This document shows, piece after piece, positions 1 to 9,000 of a stretch of DNA of 64,000 bases. The notes beneath the pieces were generated by a model, which searched no databases, was not told the DNA's origin, and saw only the letters and a program-made list of their open reading frames with translations. The translations under genes were made by a program, and so were the position numbers. The stretch comes from Novosphingobium sp. (GTDB taxonomy: Bacteria > Pseudomonadota > Alphaproteobacteria > Sphingomonadales > Sphingomonadaceae), in assembly GCF_030696665.1 (NCBI RefSeq), contig NZ_JAUYRV010000014.1, positions 95,113 to 159,112 of the forward strand, read 5' to 3'. Each line of letters starts with the position of its first letter. Within the stretch, counting starts at the first letter, position 1.

Positions 1-488
1 CGCGGCAGACCGACGCTTTCCGCCACATCTGCCAGCACTTCCGGGTCAGCTACATTCCGCCGCGCCTGAAAGTGCGCGTCGAACAGCGCACGCTTCAGTT
101 CCACCTGATTCTCAGGCCCGAAATCGCGCAAGGTCCACGTCAGCAACCGGTGCGCCAGCCGCGTGTTCCACATCATCGGTGGCGGCGCTTCACCTGCACC
201 GGTGTAGTCGAACGAATAGCCCGCGCGTGCCCCCGCCTGCTTCAGCGTATCGCGCACCCCCGCAGACTGTCCCGCCGAGCGCCCATACTTGCGCTGGATG
301 TGCGCCGCCTGTTCCTCGCCCTCTTCGCCCATATCCGGATTCAGCTCGAACGGATGGAACCGCACCGTCGCGTCCACTTCGCCCGCCAACCCGGCCAGTG
401 CCTTGTCCAGCTGGTTCAGCCCGATCACGCACCACGGGCACATGACGTCGGACCAGATATCGAGCGTGACTTTTGCGGGCGTACTCAT
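1..488 (-). CDS. DsbA-family (FrnE-like) thiol oxidoreductase, 3' end cut by window edge
   Basis: The leftward frame is open from ATG at 488 to the window edge and gives the first 162 residues of what is normally a protein of about 215-230 residues. The N-terminus carries a thioredoxin-fold strand followed by a CPWC motif (residues about 18-21), and HPFELNPD follows later, as in the FrnE/2-hydroxychromene-2-carboxylate isomerase branch of the DsbA superfamily. There is no signal peptide, so it should be cytoplasmic. The start overlaps the nudC stop as ATGA, so it is the last visible gene of a mutY-hydrolase-nudC operon. The family is clear; the substrate is not. Confidence 0.87.
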   Translation of the reverse strand, partial: MSTPAKVTLDIWSDVMCPWCVIGLNQLDKALAGLAGEVDATVRFHPFELNPDMGEEGEEQAAHIQRKYGRSAGQSAGVRDTLKQAGARAGYSFDYTGAGEAPPPMMWNTRLAHRLLTWTLRDFGPENQVELKRALFDAHFQARRNVADPEVLADVAESVGLP

Positions 489-1366
489 TGCGCAAGCCAC
501 CATTTCAGCAAGTGATGCGCCACGGCAAACGGCGGCGGCGCGATGAACGCGCCATCTTCCGCGCCGCTCATCGCATATTGCACTTCCTCGCGCGTGAACC
601 AGCGCGCATCGTCGAGTTCGGTTTCGTCGATGGTGATTTCGCGCTGGGTCGTGAACGCGTGGCACGCGATCATCAGCGAGGACGGGAACGGCCACGGCTG
701 GCTCGCCACATAGTGCACCGCGTCCACCTTAACGCCCGCCTCTTCCAACACCTCGCGCCGCACCGCATCCTCCAGCCCTTCGCCCGGCTCCACAAAGCCT
801 GCCAGCGCGGAATACCGGCGCGGTGGGAATCGCGGCTGGCGGCCCAGCAGCAGTTCGCCATCGCATTCCACCGTCATGATCGTCACCGGATCGACGCGAG
901 GAAAGTGCTCGGCCCCGCAAGCATCGTTGGTACATGTCCGCTGCCAGCCGCCCTTGCGCAGCACCGTGGCCGATCCGCACCGCGCGCAGAACCGGTGCCG
1001 CGCATGCCAATCCACCAGACTGCGCGCCCCGCCATAAATCGAAAGATCGCCGGGCGAGAGCGCTCCCATCGCGCCCCACAGCCGGGGATTGGGCGGTGCC
1101 ACGCTGCCCACAATCGCGGGTGTCACTTGCGCAAAGCACCCGCGCCCGTCCTCGCTCAGCCCCAGAAACACCAGTTCAGCCGCCGGGTCGGCATCCGCCA
1201 GCGTGCCCCAGTCCAGGCCACCATCGGGCGCGATCACCGGGTCGATCCCCTCAAGCTTCAGCAGCCGCGCGCGCCAGTTCATCAGGTCGCCCAGCCGCTC
1301 GGCATCGCCCCGGATGTGGTCGGCACGGTCCAGCCCGCCGCCTGCAAATGCGATTGTCGTGTCCAT
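485..1366 (-). CDS. nudC: NAD(+) diphosphatase / NADH pyrophosphatase NudC (Nudix)
   Basis: The enzyme hydrolyses NADH to NMNH and AMP, and in E. coli also removes NAD caps from RNA. Counting from ATG 1366 there are 293 residues. A zinc ribbon is present (C127, C130, C145, C150), then a perfect Nudix box from G190 through R204-E205 and E208-E209 to G211, then the SQPWPFP signature near residues 222-228 that separates NudC from other Nudix enzymes. ATG 1366 overlaps the upstream stop as TGATG; a GTG one codon earlier is possible. It shares an operon with mutY, which suggests a nucleotide-damage and redox theme. Confidence 0.95.
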   Translation of the reverse strand: MDTTIAFAGGGLDRADHIRGDAERLGDLMNWRARLLKLEGIDPVIAPDGGLDWGTLADADPAAELVFLGLSEDGRGCFAQVTPAIVGSVAPPNPRLWGAMGALSPGDLSIYGGARSLVDWHARHRFCARCGSATVLRKGGWQRTCTNDACGAEHFPRVDPVTIMTVECDGELLLGRQPRFPPRRYSALAGFVEPGEGLEDAVRREVLEEAGVKVDAVHYVASQPWPFPSSLMIACHAFTTQREITIDETELDDARWFTREEVQYAMSGAEDGAFIAPPPFAVAHHLLKWWLAQ

Positions 1367-2661
1367 CACGCTGCGGCCTTCTTCCCCGTCACGTCGGCCA
1401 AGACGGCCTGCGCGAATTCCCTATGCACCGGATAGGCTTCCGATGGCATGTACTGCGTATAGCACCCCGCGCGCAGCCCCACGCGGAAGTTGACGAAGCC
1501 AACGGTCCCCGCCGCTCCCGCCCAGCCATACGTCCCGGCATCCTCGCCCAGCCCGACAGAGCCGCCCGCGCCAAAGCCGTTGCCCTTGATGAAAGCCTTG
1601 GAAAGGTCGGTCCCCACCGGCAATAGATTGCTCGTCCCCAGCCGCACCGCAGCCTCGCTCATCACCTGACGCCCGTCGATCTTGCCAAAGCCCAGTAGCA
1701 TCCGCTGAAACCGGTCATAGTCGCGCGGCGATGAGACCAACCCCGCCCCGCCAAACGGATAGGGCGGCTGATCCAGATAGATCGAGGTCTTGCCCGGATC
1801 TACCGGCAGCAGCATCCCGCTCACCGCCGCATAATTCGTGGTAAGCCGCCCCGCCTCGCTCTGGGGCACGCGGAACCACGTGGATGTCATGCCGCAAGGG
1901 CCAAACACCCGCTCGGCCAGAAAGGCATCGAATGCCTTGCCCGAAGCCACTTCGATCACGCGGCCCAGCAGATCCAGCCCCACCGAATAGCTCCACACGC
2001 TCCCCGGCTCGTAGACCAAAGGCAAGGTCGCCAGCACATCGGCGAATTCAGCAAGGCTGCTCAAAGGCTTGAACCCGTCCATCCCCGGCATGGGCAAGCG
2101 GCTGGCCTGCCCCGGCACGACGCCTGCCTTGATGAAAGCATCCTTGATCGGCCCGTTCTGGATGATCGAATAGCCCAGCCCCGCCGTATGCGTCATCAGA
2201 TGTCGCACGGTAATCGGCGTTTTTGCAGGCCGCAGATCGGTGATCGAGCCATCGGGCGTGGCCTGCACCATCATCTTGCCGAACGCGGGCAGCAGATCGG
2301 CGATGGGCTGGTCGAGCCGCAGCTTGCCTTCGTCCACCAGCATCATCGCGGCCATGCCGGTGATCGGCTTGGTCATCGAATAGATGCGGAACAGGCTGTC
2401 CATGTCCACCGCCTGATCAAGCCCCCTGGCCACAGTCCCGCGCGCAATGTCCATCGGCGCATCAGCAGCGCCCCAGCCCATCGCCGCGATCATCCCCGGC
2501 AGCTTGCCGGTGGACACATAGCCATCGAGCATCCGCGCCACAGTGGGAAACTTCGCCTCTGCCGCTGCAGAACCCCACGCCATGCGCGGCAGGAACGCCA
2601 CGCCGCCAAGCGCCCCGAACGATCCCAACAGACCTCTGCGCGAAACCGCCATCCGCTGCAT
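1366..2661 (-). CDS. Tat-exported serine hydrolase, beta-lactamase/esterase (class C-like) family
   Basis: This 431-residue protein belongs to the PF00144 beta-lactamase/D-alanyl-D-alanine carboxypeptidase-like family. The N-terminus SRRGLLGSFGALGG followed by a hydrophobic stretch looks like a twin-arginine signal, which predicts folded export to the periplasm. The catalytic SxxK is S95-M-T-K98; a YSVG stretch in the middle matches the second motif, and GWAGAAGT near the C-terminus sits where family VIII esterases have their third motif. ATG 2661 lies two bases after the mutY stop with GAGAGGAA upstream. Many relatives are esterases of unknown substrate, so antibiotic hydrolysis should not be assumed. 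Confidence 0.85.
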   Translation of the reverse strand: MQRMAVSRRGLLGSFGALGGVAFLPRMAWGSAAAEAKFPTVARMLDGYVSTGKLPGMIAAMGWGAADAPMDIARGTVARGLDQAVDMDSLFRIYSMTKPITGMAAMMLVDEGKLRLDQPIADLLPAFGKMMVQATPDGSITDLRPAKTPITVRHLMTHTAGLGYSIIQNGPIKDAFIKAGVVPGQASRLPMPGMDGFKPLSSLAEFADVLATLPLVYEPGSVWSYSVGLDLLGRVIEVASGKAFDAFLAERVFGPCGMTSTWFRVPQSEAGRLTTNYAAVSGMLLPVDPGKTSIYLDQPPYPFGGAGLVSSPRDYDRFQRMLLGFGKIDGRQVMSEAAVRLGTSNLLPVGTDLSKAFIKGNGFGAGGSVGLGEDAGTYGWAGAAGTVGFVNFRVGLRAGCYTQYMPSEAYPVHREFAQAVLADVTGKKAAA

Positions 2662-2663
2662 TT

Positions 2664-3728
2664 TCAGCCATTCCTCTCCGCAATCGCCAGCCGCGCCGCC
2701 TTGGCAAAGACGGTGGGCAGCCCAGCGGCCTCGATCTGTTCGACCGGCCACCACTCTCCGTCGCCATGACTAACGGCTCCCGGCTGAACGCAAAGCATCA
2801 ATTGCAGTTCAAGATCGAAATGCGTGAACGAATGCCGCACCACACCACCTTGCCGCCACTCCCCGTCCAGCACCGCCGCGCCATCCCCCTTGGCCGACCA
2901 GCCATCATCGGGCAGCGCGCGCATCCCGCCCAGCATCCCGCGCCCGGCCCGTGTCACCAGCAAAACCTTGCCATCGCGCTCGATCCAGTAAGCCCGCCCC
3001 TGCCGCAAGGGCTTGGCCTTCTTCGCTGCCTTCACCGGCAGCCGCTCCGGCGCTCCCTCGGCCCGCCCCCGGCACTGCACAGACAGCGGACACAACATGC
3101 ACCGGGGTGATCGCGCGGTGCAGATCGTCGCCCCCAGATCCATCATCGCCTGCGCAAAATCCCCGGCGCGCTCGTCCGGCGTCACCTGCCCCGCCGCAAA
3201 GCGGATTGCTGCCCTGCCCCCGGGCAATGGCTCGTCGATCGCAAACAACCGCGCCACCACCCGCTCGACATTGGCATCGACCACCACTGCCCGCCGCCCA
3301 AAGGCAATCGCCGCCACCGCCGCCGCCGTATATTCGCCCAGCCCCGGCAATGCGCGCAACCCCTCTTCGGTATCGGGAAACACCTCCCCCATCGCCGCCA
3401 CCGCCCGCGCACAGGCCAGCAGATTGCGCGCGCGAGCATAATATCCCAACCCTGCCCAAGCGGCCATCACATCGGCATCATCCGCCGCTGCCAGATCGCC
3501 GACAGTCGGCCAGCGCGCAGTAAATTTCGCAAAATACGGTCCCACCGCCGCCACGGTGGTCTGCTGAAGCATGACTTCGGAAAGCCACACCTTGTATGGC
3601 TCCTGCCGCGCCTCCCCCGGCAATTTGCGCCACGGCAACCGCCTTGCATGAACATCATACCAGCCGAGCAATGCAGGCGCGACTGCCTCGGGATCGAAGG
3701 TGATTTCAGCTTCCTCTCTGGCTTGCAT
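2664..3728 (-). CDS. mutY: A/G-specific adenine DNA glycosylase MutY
   Basis: MutY removes adenine paired with 8-oxoguanine. The 354-residue product has the helix-hairpin-helix LPGLGEYTAAA (about 128-137), catalytic Asp151 in VVVDANVERV, the general-acid Glu51 in LSEVMLQQT, and a [4Fe-4S] loop C203-x6-C210-x2-C213-x5-C219. A C-terminal Nudix-like 8-oxoG recognition domain begins near residue 245. The chosen ATG (3728) lies 14 bases from the divergent DUF721 start, so the promoters of the two genes must overlap the neighbouring coding region. It heads a leftward operon with the serine hydrolase, nudC and the FrnE-like gene. Confidence 0.96.
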   Translation of the reverse strand: MQAREEAEITFDPEAVAPALLGWYDVHARRLPWRKLPGEARQEPYKVWLSEVMLQQTTVAAVGPYFAKFTARWPTVGDLAAADDADVMAAWAGLGYYARARNLLACARAVAAMGEVFPDTEEGLRALPGLGEYTAAAVAAIAFGRRAVVVDANVERVVARLFAIDEPLPGGRAAIRFAAGQVTPDERAGDFAQAMMDLGATICTARSPRCMLCPLSVQCRGRAEGAPERLPVKAAKKAKPLRQGRAYWIERDGKVLLVTRAGRGMLGGMRALPDDGWSAKGDGAAVLDGEWRQGGVVRHSFTHFDLELQLMLCVQPGAVSHGDGEWWPVEQIEAAGLPTVFAKAARLAIAERNG

Positions 3729-3742
3729 CGCGCACCTATGGC

Positions 3743-4336
3743 ATGGCCCAAGGCGATATGAAAACCACCCCTTCTGACGCGGACAAACCCAAGACGGCAA
3801 AAGCCAGCAAGCCTGCGCCAAAGCCCGCGCTCAAACCCTATGAACGCCCGCGCGGCGGCGAAGCGCGCCAGATTGCAGACCTTATGCCCGCCATCGGTCG
3901 GACTGCTTTCCGCCGCTTCGGCTTCGTGCAATCCAGCGTCGTCACCCGCTGGCCCGAGATTGTGGGCGAACGCAACGCCCGCAACTGCATGCCCGAATCC
4001 ATCCGCTTCCCGCCGGGTGAAAAGTCCGACGGCATCCTCCAACTCGTCGTCAGCCCTGCCCACGCGCCAATGATCCAGCATGTGATCCCCGAAATCATGG
4101 AGCGGGTGAACCGCTTCTTCGGCTATCGCGCGGTCGCCAAGGTGAAGATCCGGCAAGGTGCGGTTCAGGCACCAAAGGCCAAGGAGCAACCGCGCGCCGC
4201 GCCTCCTTCGCTTAAGCCGATTCCGATGGAATTGGGGGATTCGTTGCGCGATATCGGCGATCCTGAACTGCGCACCGTGCTCGAATCGCTGGCGCGCAGT
4301 CTCGATAGTGCTTCTGGGGGAAACAGGAACGGATGA
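3743..4336 (+). CDS. DUF721 (DciA-like) protein
   Basis: This 197-residue protein has a Lys/Ala/Pro-rich, probably disordered N-terminus (residues 1-35) followed by a DUF721 core with a RRFGFVQSSVVTRWPEIVG segment and a basic FFGYRAVAKVKIRQG segment. DUF721 includes DciA, the helicase-loading partner of DnaB in bacteria without DnaC; whether this member acts as DciA is an inference from the family. Its stop overlaps the start of the following DsbA-like gene as ATGA, so the two are translationally coupled. The same pairing with mutY upstream is, to my knowledge, common in alphaproteobacteria. Confidence 0.8.
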   Translation: MAQGDMKTTPSDADKPKTAKASKPAPKPALKPYERPRGGEARQIADLMPAIGRTAFRRFGFVQSSVVTRWPEIVGERNARNCMPESIRFPPGEKSDGILQLVVSPAHAPMIQHVIPEIMERVNRFFGYRAVAKVKIRQGAVQAPKAKEQPRAAPPSLKPIPMELGDSLRDIGDPELRTVLESLARSLDSASGGNRNG

Positions 4337-5037
4337 CCCGCAAACTCGCAACTGCCGCTTTCGCAACCCTCGCCGCACTGGCTCTGATAGGCGCGACCAA
4401 ACCGGCACGCCCCGCAGGCGGCACCAACTGGGCCGCTACGTCCACGGCCACACCCGAAGGCCATCACGTCCTCGGCAATCCCAAGGCGCCCCTGCGGCTG
4501 GTTCAGTACGTCAGCTATACCTGCCCGCACTGCTCCGCATTCGAAGTAGAATCCGAAGGTCAGTTGAAAGTCGGCATGGTCGGCCCCGGCAAGGGTGCGG
4601 TCGAAGTGCGCAATTTCGTGCGAGATCCGGTAGACGTCACCGTCGCGCTCATCACCAACTGCGTGCCTGCCAACCGCTTTTTCAGCGTCCATACCGCCTT
4701 CATGCGCGCGCAGCCGCAATGGATCGGCCCGCTTTCAAATTCCACCGCTGCGCAGCGCCAGCGCTGGACCACCGGTCCCTTTGCCGCACGCACCCGCGCT
4801 ATCGCCTCGGACTTCAAGTTCTATCAGTTCATGGCCGCCCGCGGCCTTGATCGCCCCGCAATGGACCGCTGCCTCGCCAATGAACCGCTGGCCAACAAGC
4901 TGGCACAACAGACCAACGAAGCGGTCGAAAAACTCGGCGTCACAGGCACCCCCAGCTTCATGATCGACGGTGTCCTGCTTGCCGGCACCCACAGCTGGGA
5001 CGCCCTGCGCCCGCAGATCCTCGCGCGGACAAAGTAG
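4333..5037 (+). CDS. DsbA-family periplasmic thiol:disulfide oxidoreductase (CPHC)
   Basis: The 234-residue product begins with a hydrophobic export signal (LATAAFATLAALALIGA) and has a thioredoxin-like active site C64-P-H-C67, the classic DsbA motif, in SYTCPHCSAFE. The cis-proline loop GVTGTPSFMIDG is near the C-terminus. The insertion between these is helical, as in DsbA. ATG 4333 overlaps the DUF721 stop by four bases. A second, lipoprotein-type DsbA relative follows after a repeat-filled gap, so the two probably serve different substrates or redox partners. No DsbB is visible in the window. Confidence 0.88.
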   Translation: MTRKLATAAFATLAALALIGATKPARPAGGTNWAATSTATPEGHHVLGNPKAPLRLVQYVSYTCPHCSAFEVESEGQLKVGMVGPGKGAVEVRNFVRDPVDVTVALITNCVPANRFFSVHTAFMRAQPQWIGPLSNSTAAQRQRWTTGPFAARTRAIASDFKFYQFMAARGLDRPAMDRCLANEPLANKLAQQTNEAVEKLGVTGTPSFMIDGVLLAGTHSWDALRPQILARTK

Positions 5038-5048
5038 CGTAGCAATCT

Positions 5049-5104
5049 CCCCTCCACCTGCGGGAGGGGCACCCTTCTTGCTCCCCTCCCGCAGGCGGGA
5101 GGGG
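5049..5104. repeat. GC-rich palindromic intergenic element (two hairpins)
   Basis: Two adjacent palindromes lie between the DsbA genes. The first pairs 5049-5055 with 5063-5069 (CCCCTCC/GGAGGGG). The second is a perfect 10-bp inverted repeat, 5083-5092 with 5095-5104 (CCCCTCCCGC/GCGGGAGGGG). The tail GGTCGGGGGAGGG resembles the ends of the 130-bp element at 60945-61074, so these may belong to one repeat family. Confidence 0.7.
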
Positions 5105-5132
5105 TCGGGGGAGGGCATGTTCCAAAACCGCA

Positions 5133-5151
5133 TCCTGAGCCTGTCGAAGGA
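5133..5151. repeat. Short interspersed motif (TCCTTCGACAGGCTCAGGA on the minus strand)
   Basis: The 19 bases between the palindromic element and the second DsbA gene match a short CTTCGACAGGCTCAGG-type sequence that I recall as a frequent intergenic motif in sphingomonads and some other proteobacteria. It occurs once here. Its function is unknown. Confidence 0.45.
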
Positions 5152-5242
5152 CCATCCACAACCCAAACCCCGCCCCCCTTCACCACCCGGCCACAATCGG
5201 CTAGCGTCCGTCCAAACCGCCAGACACGGGAATATCCACACG

Positions 5243-5992
5243 ATGAAGCTCGCCCGCGCCCTCCTGCTTGCCGCCCTGCCCCTCACGCTTGGCCTTTCCG
5301 CCTGTGACAAGAAGGACGCCGCCGCCACGGGCGATGTCGCCAGCAGCGAACCCATCGCCAAAATTCCCGCACCTGCAGGCAAATCGTGGACTGAAACGTT
5401 CTCGGCAACGGCCGATGGTGGCTATCTGATCGGTAACCCCGATGCTCCGATAAAGGTCATGGAATTCGGCGCGCTGTCCTGCTCGCACTGTGCGGAATTC
5501 TCGGAAAAGGGCTTCCCCAAGCTGCGCGATGAATACATCGCATCGGGCCGCGTGTCCTATGAACTGCGCCTGTTCCTGCTCAATATGCTCGATATGCCTT
5601 CGGTCCTGCTCGCCACGTGCGGCACGCCCGAAGCGGTGATCCCGCTGTCCGAACAATTCTGGGGCTGGCAGCCGCAGATGTTCACCAACCTGCAAGCGAA
5701 CGAAGCCGCACTGCAGCAAGTTTCCGCACTCCCGCCTGAAAAGCGCTTTGGCGGCATCGCGCAAGTTTCGGGGATGAGCGAATTTTTCGCCTCGCGTGGC
5801 GTTGCGGCGGCGCAAGGTTCCGCCTGCCTCGCCGATACGGCAAAGGCCACAAAACTTGCCGAACTGAACGAAAAGTGGAGCAAGGAGTTCGACATCACCG
5901 GCACCCCCACGTTCTTCATCAACGGCAACAAGACCGGCGTTGCCGATTGGGCATCGCTGGAACCGATGATCCAGAAGGCTGGCGCGCGCTAG
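5243..5992 (+). CDS. DsbA-family lipoprotein thioredoxin-like protein (CSHC)
   Basis: Counting from ATG 5243 the product has 249 residues. A signal peptide ends in a lipobox LSAC, with Cys21 as the predicted lipidated residue, so the protein should be membrane-anchored on the periplasmic side. The thioredoxin-fold active site is C80-S-H-C83, followed later by the cis-Pro loop DITGTPTFFINGN. The first half of the fold (IGNPDAPIKVMEFGALSC) parallels the upstream CPHC protein, so the pair looks like an old duplication with diverged active-site dipeptides. smc follows 28 bases downstream on the same strand. Confidence 0.87.
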   Translation: MKLARALLLAALPLTLGLSACDKKDAAATGDVASSEPIAKIPAPAGKSWTETFSATADGGYLIGNPDAPIKVMEFGALSCSHCAEFSEKGFPKLRDEYIASGRVSYELRLFLLNMLDMPSVLLATCGTPEAVIPLSEQFWGWQPQMFTNLQANEAALQQVSALPPEKRFGGIAQVSGMSEFFASRGVAAAQGSACLADTAKATKLAELNEKWSKEFDITGTPTFFINGNKTGVADWASLEPMIQKAGAR

Positions 5993-6020
5993 GGCAGAGC
6001 GGCAGCCGGGGGCCTGAGGC

Positions 6021-9000
6021 ATGCTGTTCAAGCGCTTGAAACTGTCCGGTTTCAAGAGCTTCGTAGAGCCTGCCGAACTGCGCATCGAACCCGGCCTCAC
6101 CGGCGTTGTCGGCCCCAACGGCTGCGGCAAATCGAACCTGCTCGAAGCGATCCGCTGGGTCATGGGCGAAAGCTCGGCCAAGTCGATGCGCGGCGGCGGC
6201 ATGGAAGACGTGATCTTCGCAGGCACCGCCACGCGCCCTGCCCGCGCCTTTGCCGAAGTCCTGCTCACCGCCGAAACCGATCCTGACGGACCGTTCGGCG
6301 CGGAACTCGAAGTCGTCCGCCGCATCGAACGCGGCGCAGGCAGCGCCTACCGCGTCAATGGCAAGGACGTGCGCGCCAAAGACGTCGCGCTGGTCTTTGC
6401 CGACGCCGCCACCGGCGCGCACAGCCCGGCGCTGGTCAGCCAGGGCCGCATCGCCGCCGTCATCGCCGCCAAACCCACCGAACGCCGCATGATGCTCGAA
6501 GAGGCCGCCGGAATCGCCGGTCTCCACGTCCGCCGCCGCGACGCAGAGCAAAAGCTGCGCGCCACCGAAGTCAACGTCGCAAGGCTCGAAGACCTGCTCT
6601 CCGGCCTTGAAGGCCAGATCAACACCCTACGCCGCCAGGCCCGCGCCGCCGAACGCTACAAGGCTGTCAGCGAGAAAATCCGCCTCTCCGAAGCCCGCCT
6701 CGTCTTCGCCCGCTGGCGCGATGCCGCCGCCGCTGCCGAAGCCGCGCGCAAACAGGCCACGGCAGCCGAAGAAGCGGTAAAAGCCGCAGCCCTCGTCGCC
6801 AATCAGGCCCAAGCCGCCCAGCACAAAGCCGCCGCCGCCCTGTCCGAAGCGCGCGACGAACTGTTTGATCGCAGGCAGGATGCCGCTGCCCACGGCCAAC
6901 GCATGGCCTCGCTCTCTGCACAGTTGGAAGCCGCCGAACAGCGCGTGGCTGACATCGATCGCCAGCTCACGCGGATCGAACAGGACCGCGCCAGCGCCGA
7001 CAAGCTGACCGAAGACGCGGCCGCCGCAATGGCAAAGCTCGATCAAGACCTCACCGCCGCCGAAGCAGCCCTTGCCGAAGACACCGCTCGCCGCCCCACC
7101 CTCGTCGCCGCGGCCGACGACGCAGATCGCGCCGCGCGCGCAGCCGAAATCGCCCTCGCACAGCGCGTGGCAGAGCAGGCCGGGATCGACGCCGAATGGC
7201 GCGTGGCCGAAGCGGCTGTCGCCGCCGCCCGCCAACGTCTGGTGCGGCTCGATGCCGATGCTTCGCGGATCGCGCAGCAGGCTGACGCTTTGGCGCGGGA
7301 GGCCGATCCCGCCGCGCAAATCGCTGAAGCAGAAGCAAAAAGGGCCGACGCAGCCGCCGCCATTGCCAAAGCTGAAGCTGAGCGCACTGACCTATCCGCA
7401 CAGCGGGAGGCACTTTCCATCGAGCGCGACACCGCAAGCAATGCGCTCGCTCAAGCCCGCGCCGACCTTTCCGGCGTAGAGCGAGAGGCAGACGCCTTGG
7501 CGCGCGACAAGGCAGCGCGGGAAAAGGCACGTTTCGCCAAAGGCTTGGGCCAATCTGCCATCGCCGGCACACGCGCGGCACCCGGTTATGAACGCGCCCT
7601 CGCCGCCGTCCTCGGCCGAGATGCCAGCGCGCCAGTAGGCCCCGCGCCCGCCGATGCCGAAGGCCGCTTCTGGACCGGAGCGGGAGCGCTCTCACCACTG
7701 CCAGATTCCCTCGCCCACCACGTCCCGCAATGCCCACCCGAACTCACCGCCAGACTCGCGCTGGTCCGCGTGAGTGATAGCGATGATGGACAAGTCCTTC
7801 AGCCGGGCGAGTGGTTGGTCACGAAAGTTGGACGGCTCAGAAGGTGGGATGGATTTGTCGCGCGGGGTGAAGGTGCGGCGGAAGCGGCGGCGCTCGAAGC
7901 CGAAAATCGGCTGACCGAACTTGAGGCAATTTTGCCCGCGCGCAGAGCGGCTGTCAGCGCCGCGCAAACAGCACTTGAAGGCGTGCAGGAGCGTCTAGGT
8001 GTCATCTCTGTGCATCTAGGTGCAGTTCAGAAATCCATCACGGAAGCAGCGGATTCAGAGCGTGCGGCGTTGCGGGCCTTGGATGCGGCAGAGGCAGCGC
8101 GGGCGCGCTTGGAGCAAAGAAAGGCCGAGATTTCAAGGGCTCAGGCAGACCTTTCTGACCAACGTCAAGCTGCGCAGGGCGAACTTTCCGCCGCCGAAGA
8201 CAAGCGCAACACCCTGCCAGACCCCGAAGCAGGCCGCGCCGCGCTCGAAGCGGCCCGCGCCCGCAACGATGCAGCGCGCACATCCTTGCAAGCAACCACG
8301 GCGGCAGCAGCCTCGCTCGATCAGAACATTGCCGTTGGAAAAGAACGACTTGCAGGAATACGCGGCGATATCCGTGCATGGCAGGCCCGCGCCGGAGACG
8401 CCGCCAAACGTCTCGCCGAAATGACCGGACGGCGCGAAGAACTGGAAGCCGAACGCGCAATTTCTGCCGCAAAACCAAAGGGTTTGATCGCGGAGATCGA
8501 GCAAGGTGAGAGCATCCGCACACGCCTCGCGACCGATCTCACAGCCGCCGAAACCGCCCTGGCCACAGCAGAAACTGCGTCAAAACAAGCAGATAGCGCC
8601 CTCTCCTCAGCCAACGAGGCCCTCGCCACCGCCCGCGAATCCCGCGCCGGCGCCGTCGCCCGCGCCGAGAACGAGGACGCGCGACGGCAGGAAATGGCTG
8701 GAATCTCAGGAGAAAGGTTCCAGTGCCCACCCCCACTCCTGCCCGAACGCTTCGGTTTCGCCAGCGCCGAAGTCGCCAGCGCGGGCGAGGAATCCGCCGC
8801 GATGGATCGCCTCACCGCCGAGCGTGAACGCATCGGCCCGGTCAACCTCGTCGCCGCCGACGAACTCGCCGAAGCAGAGGAGCGCCACGGCACCAGCGTG
8901 GCCGAACAAGCTGAACTAACCGAGGCAGTTCATAGACTTAGAGGTTCCATCGGCAACCTCAACCGCGAAGGCCGCGAACGCCTGCGCGCCGCCTTCGAAG

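Noticed and set aside
1366..2661. Antibiotic-resistance beta-lactamase
   Set aside because: The SxxK and YSV motifs fit family VIII esterases equally well, and the Tat signal and genomic setting in a repair operon do not support a resistance role.
8011..8025. 15-base match between smc and the tandem repeat near 55288 as evidence for a mobile repeat
   Set aside because: About two such exact 15-mer matches are expected by chance in 64 kb. The tandem arrangement at 55268 is notable, but the smc copy alone is not.
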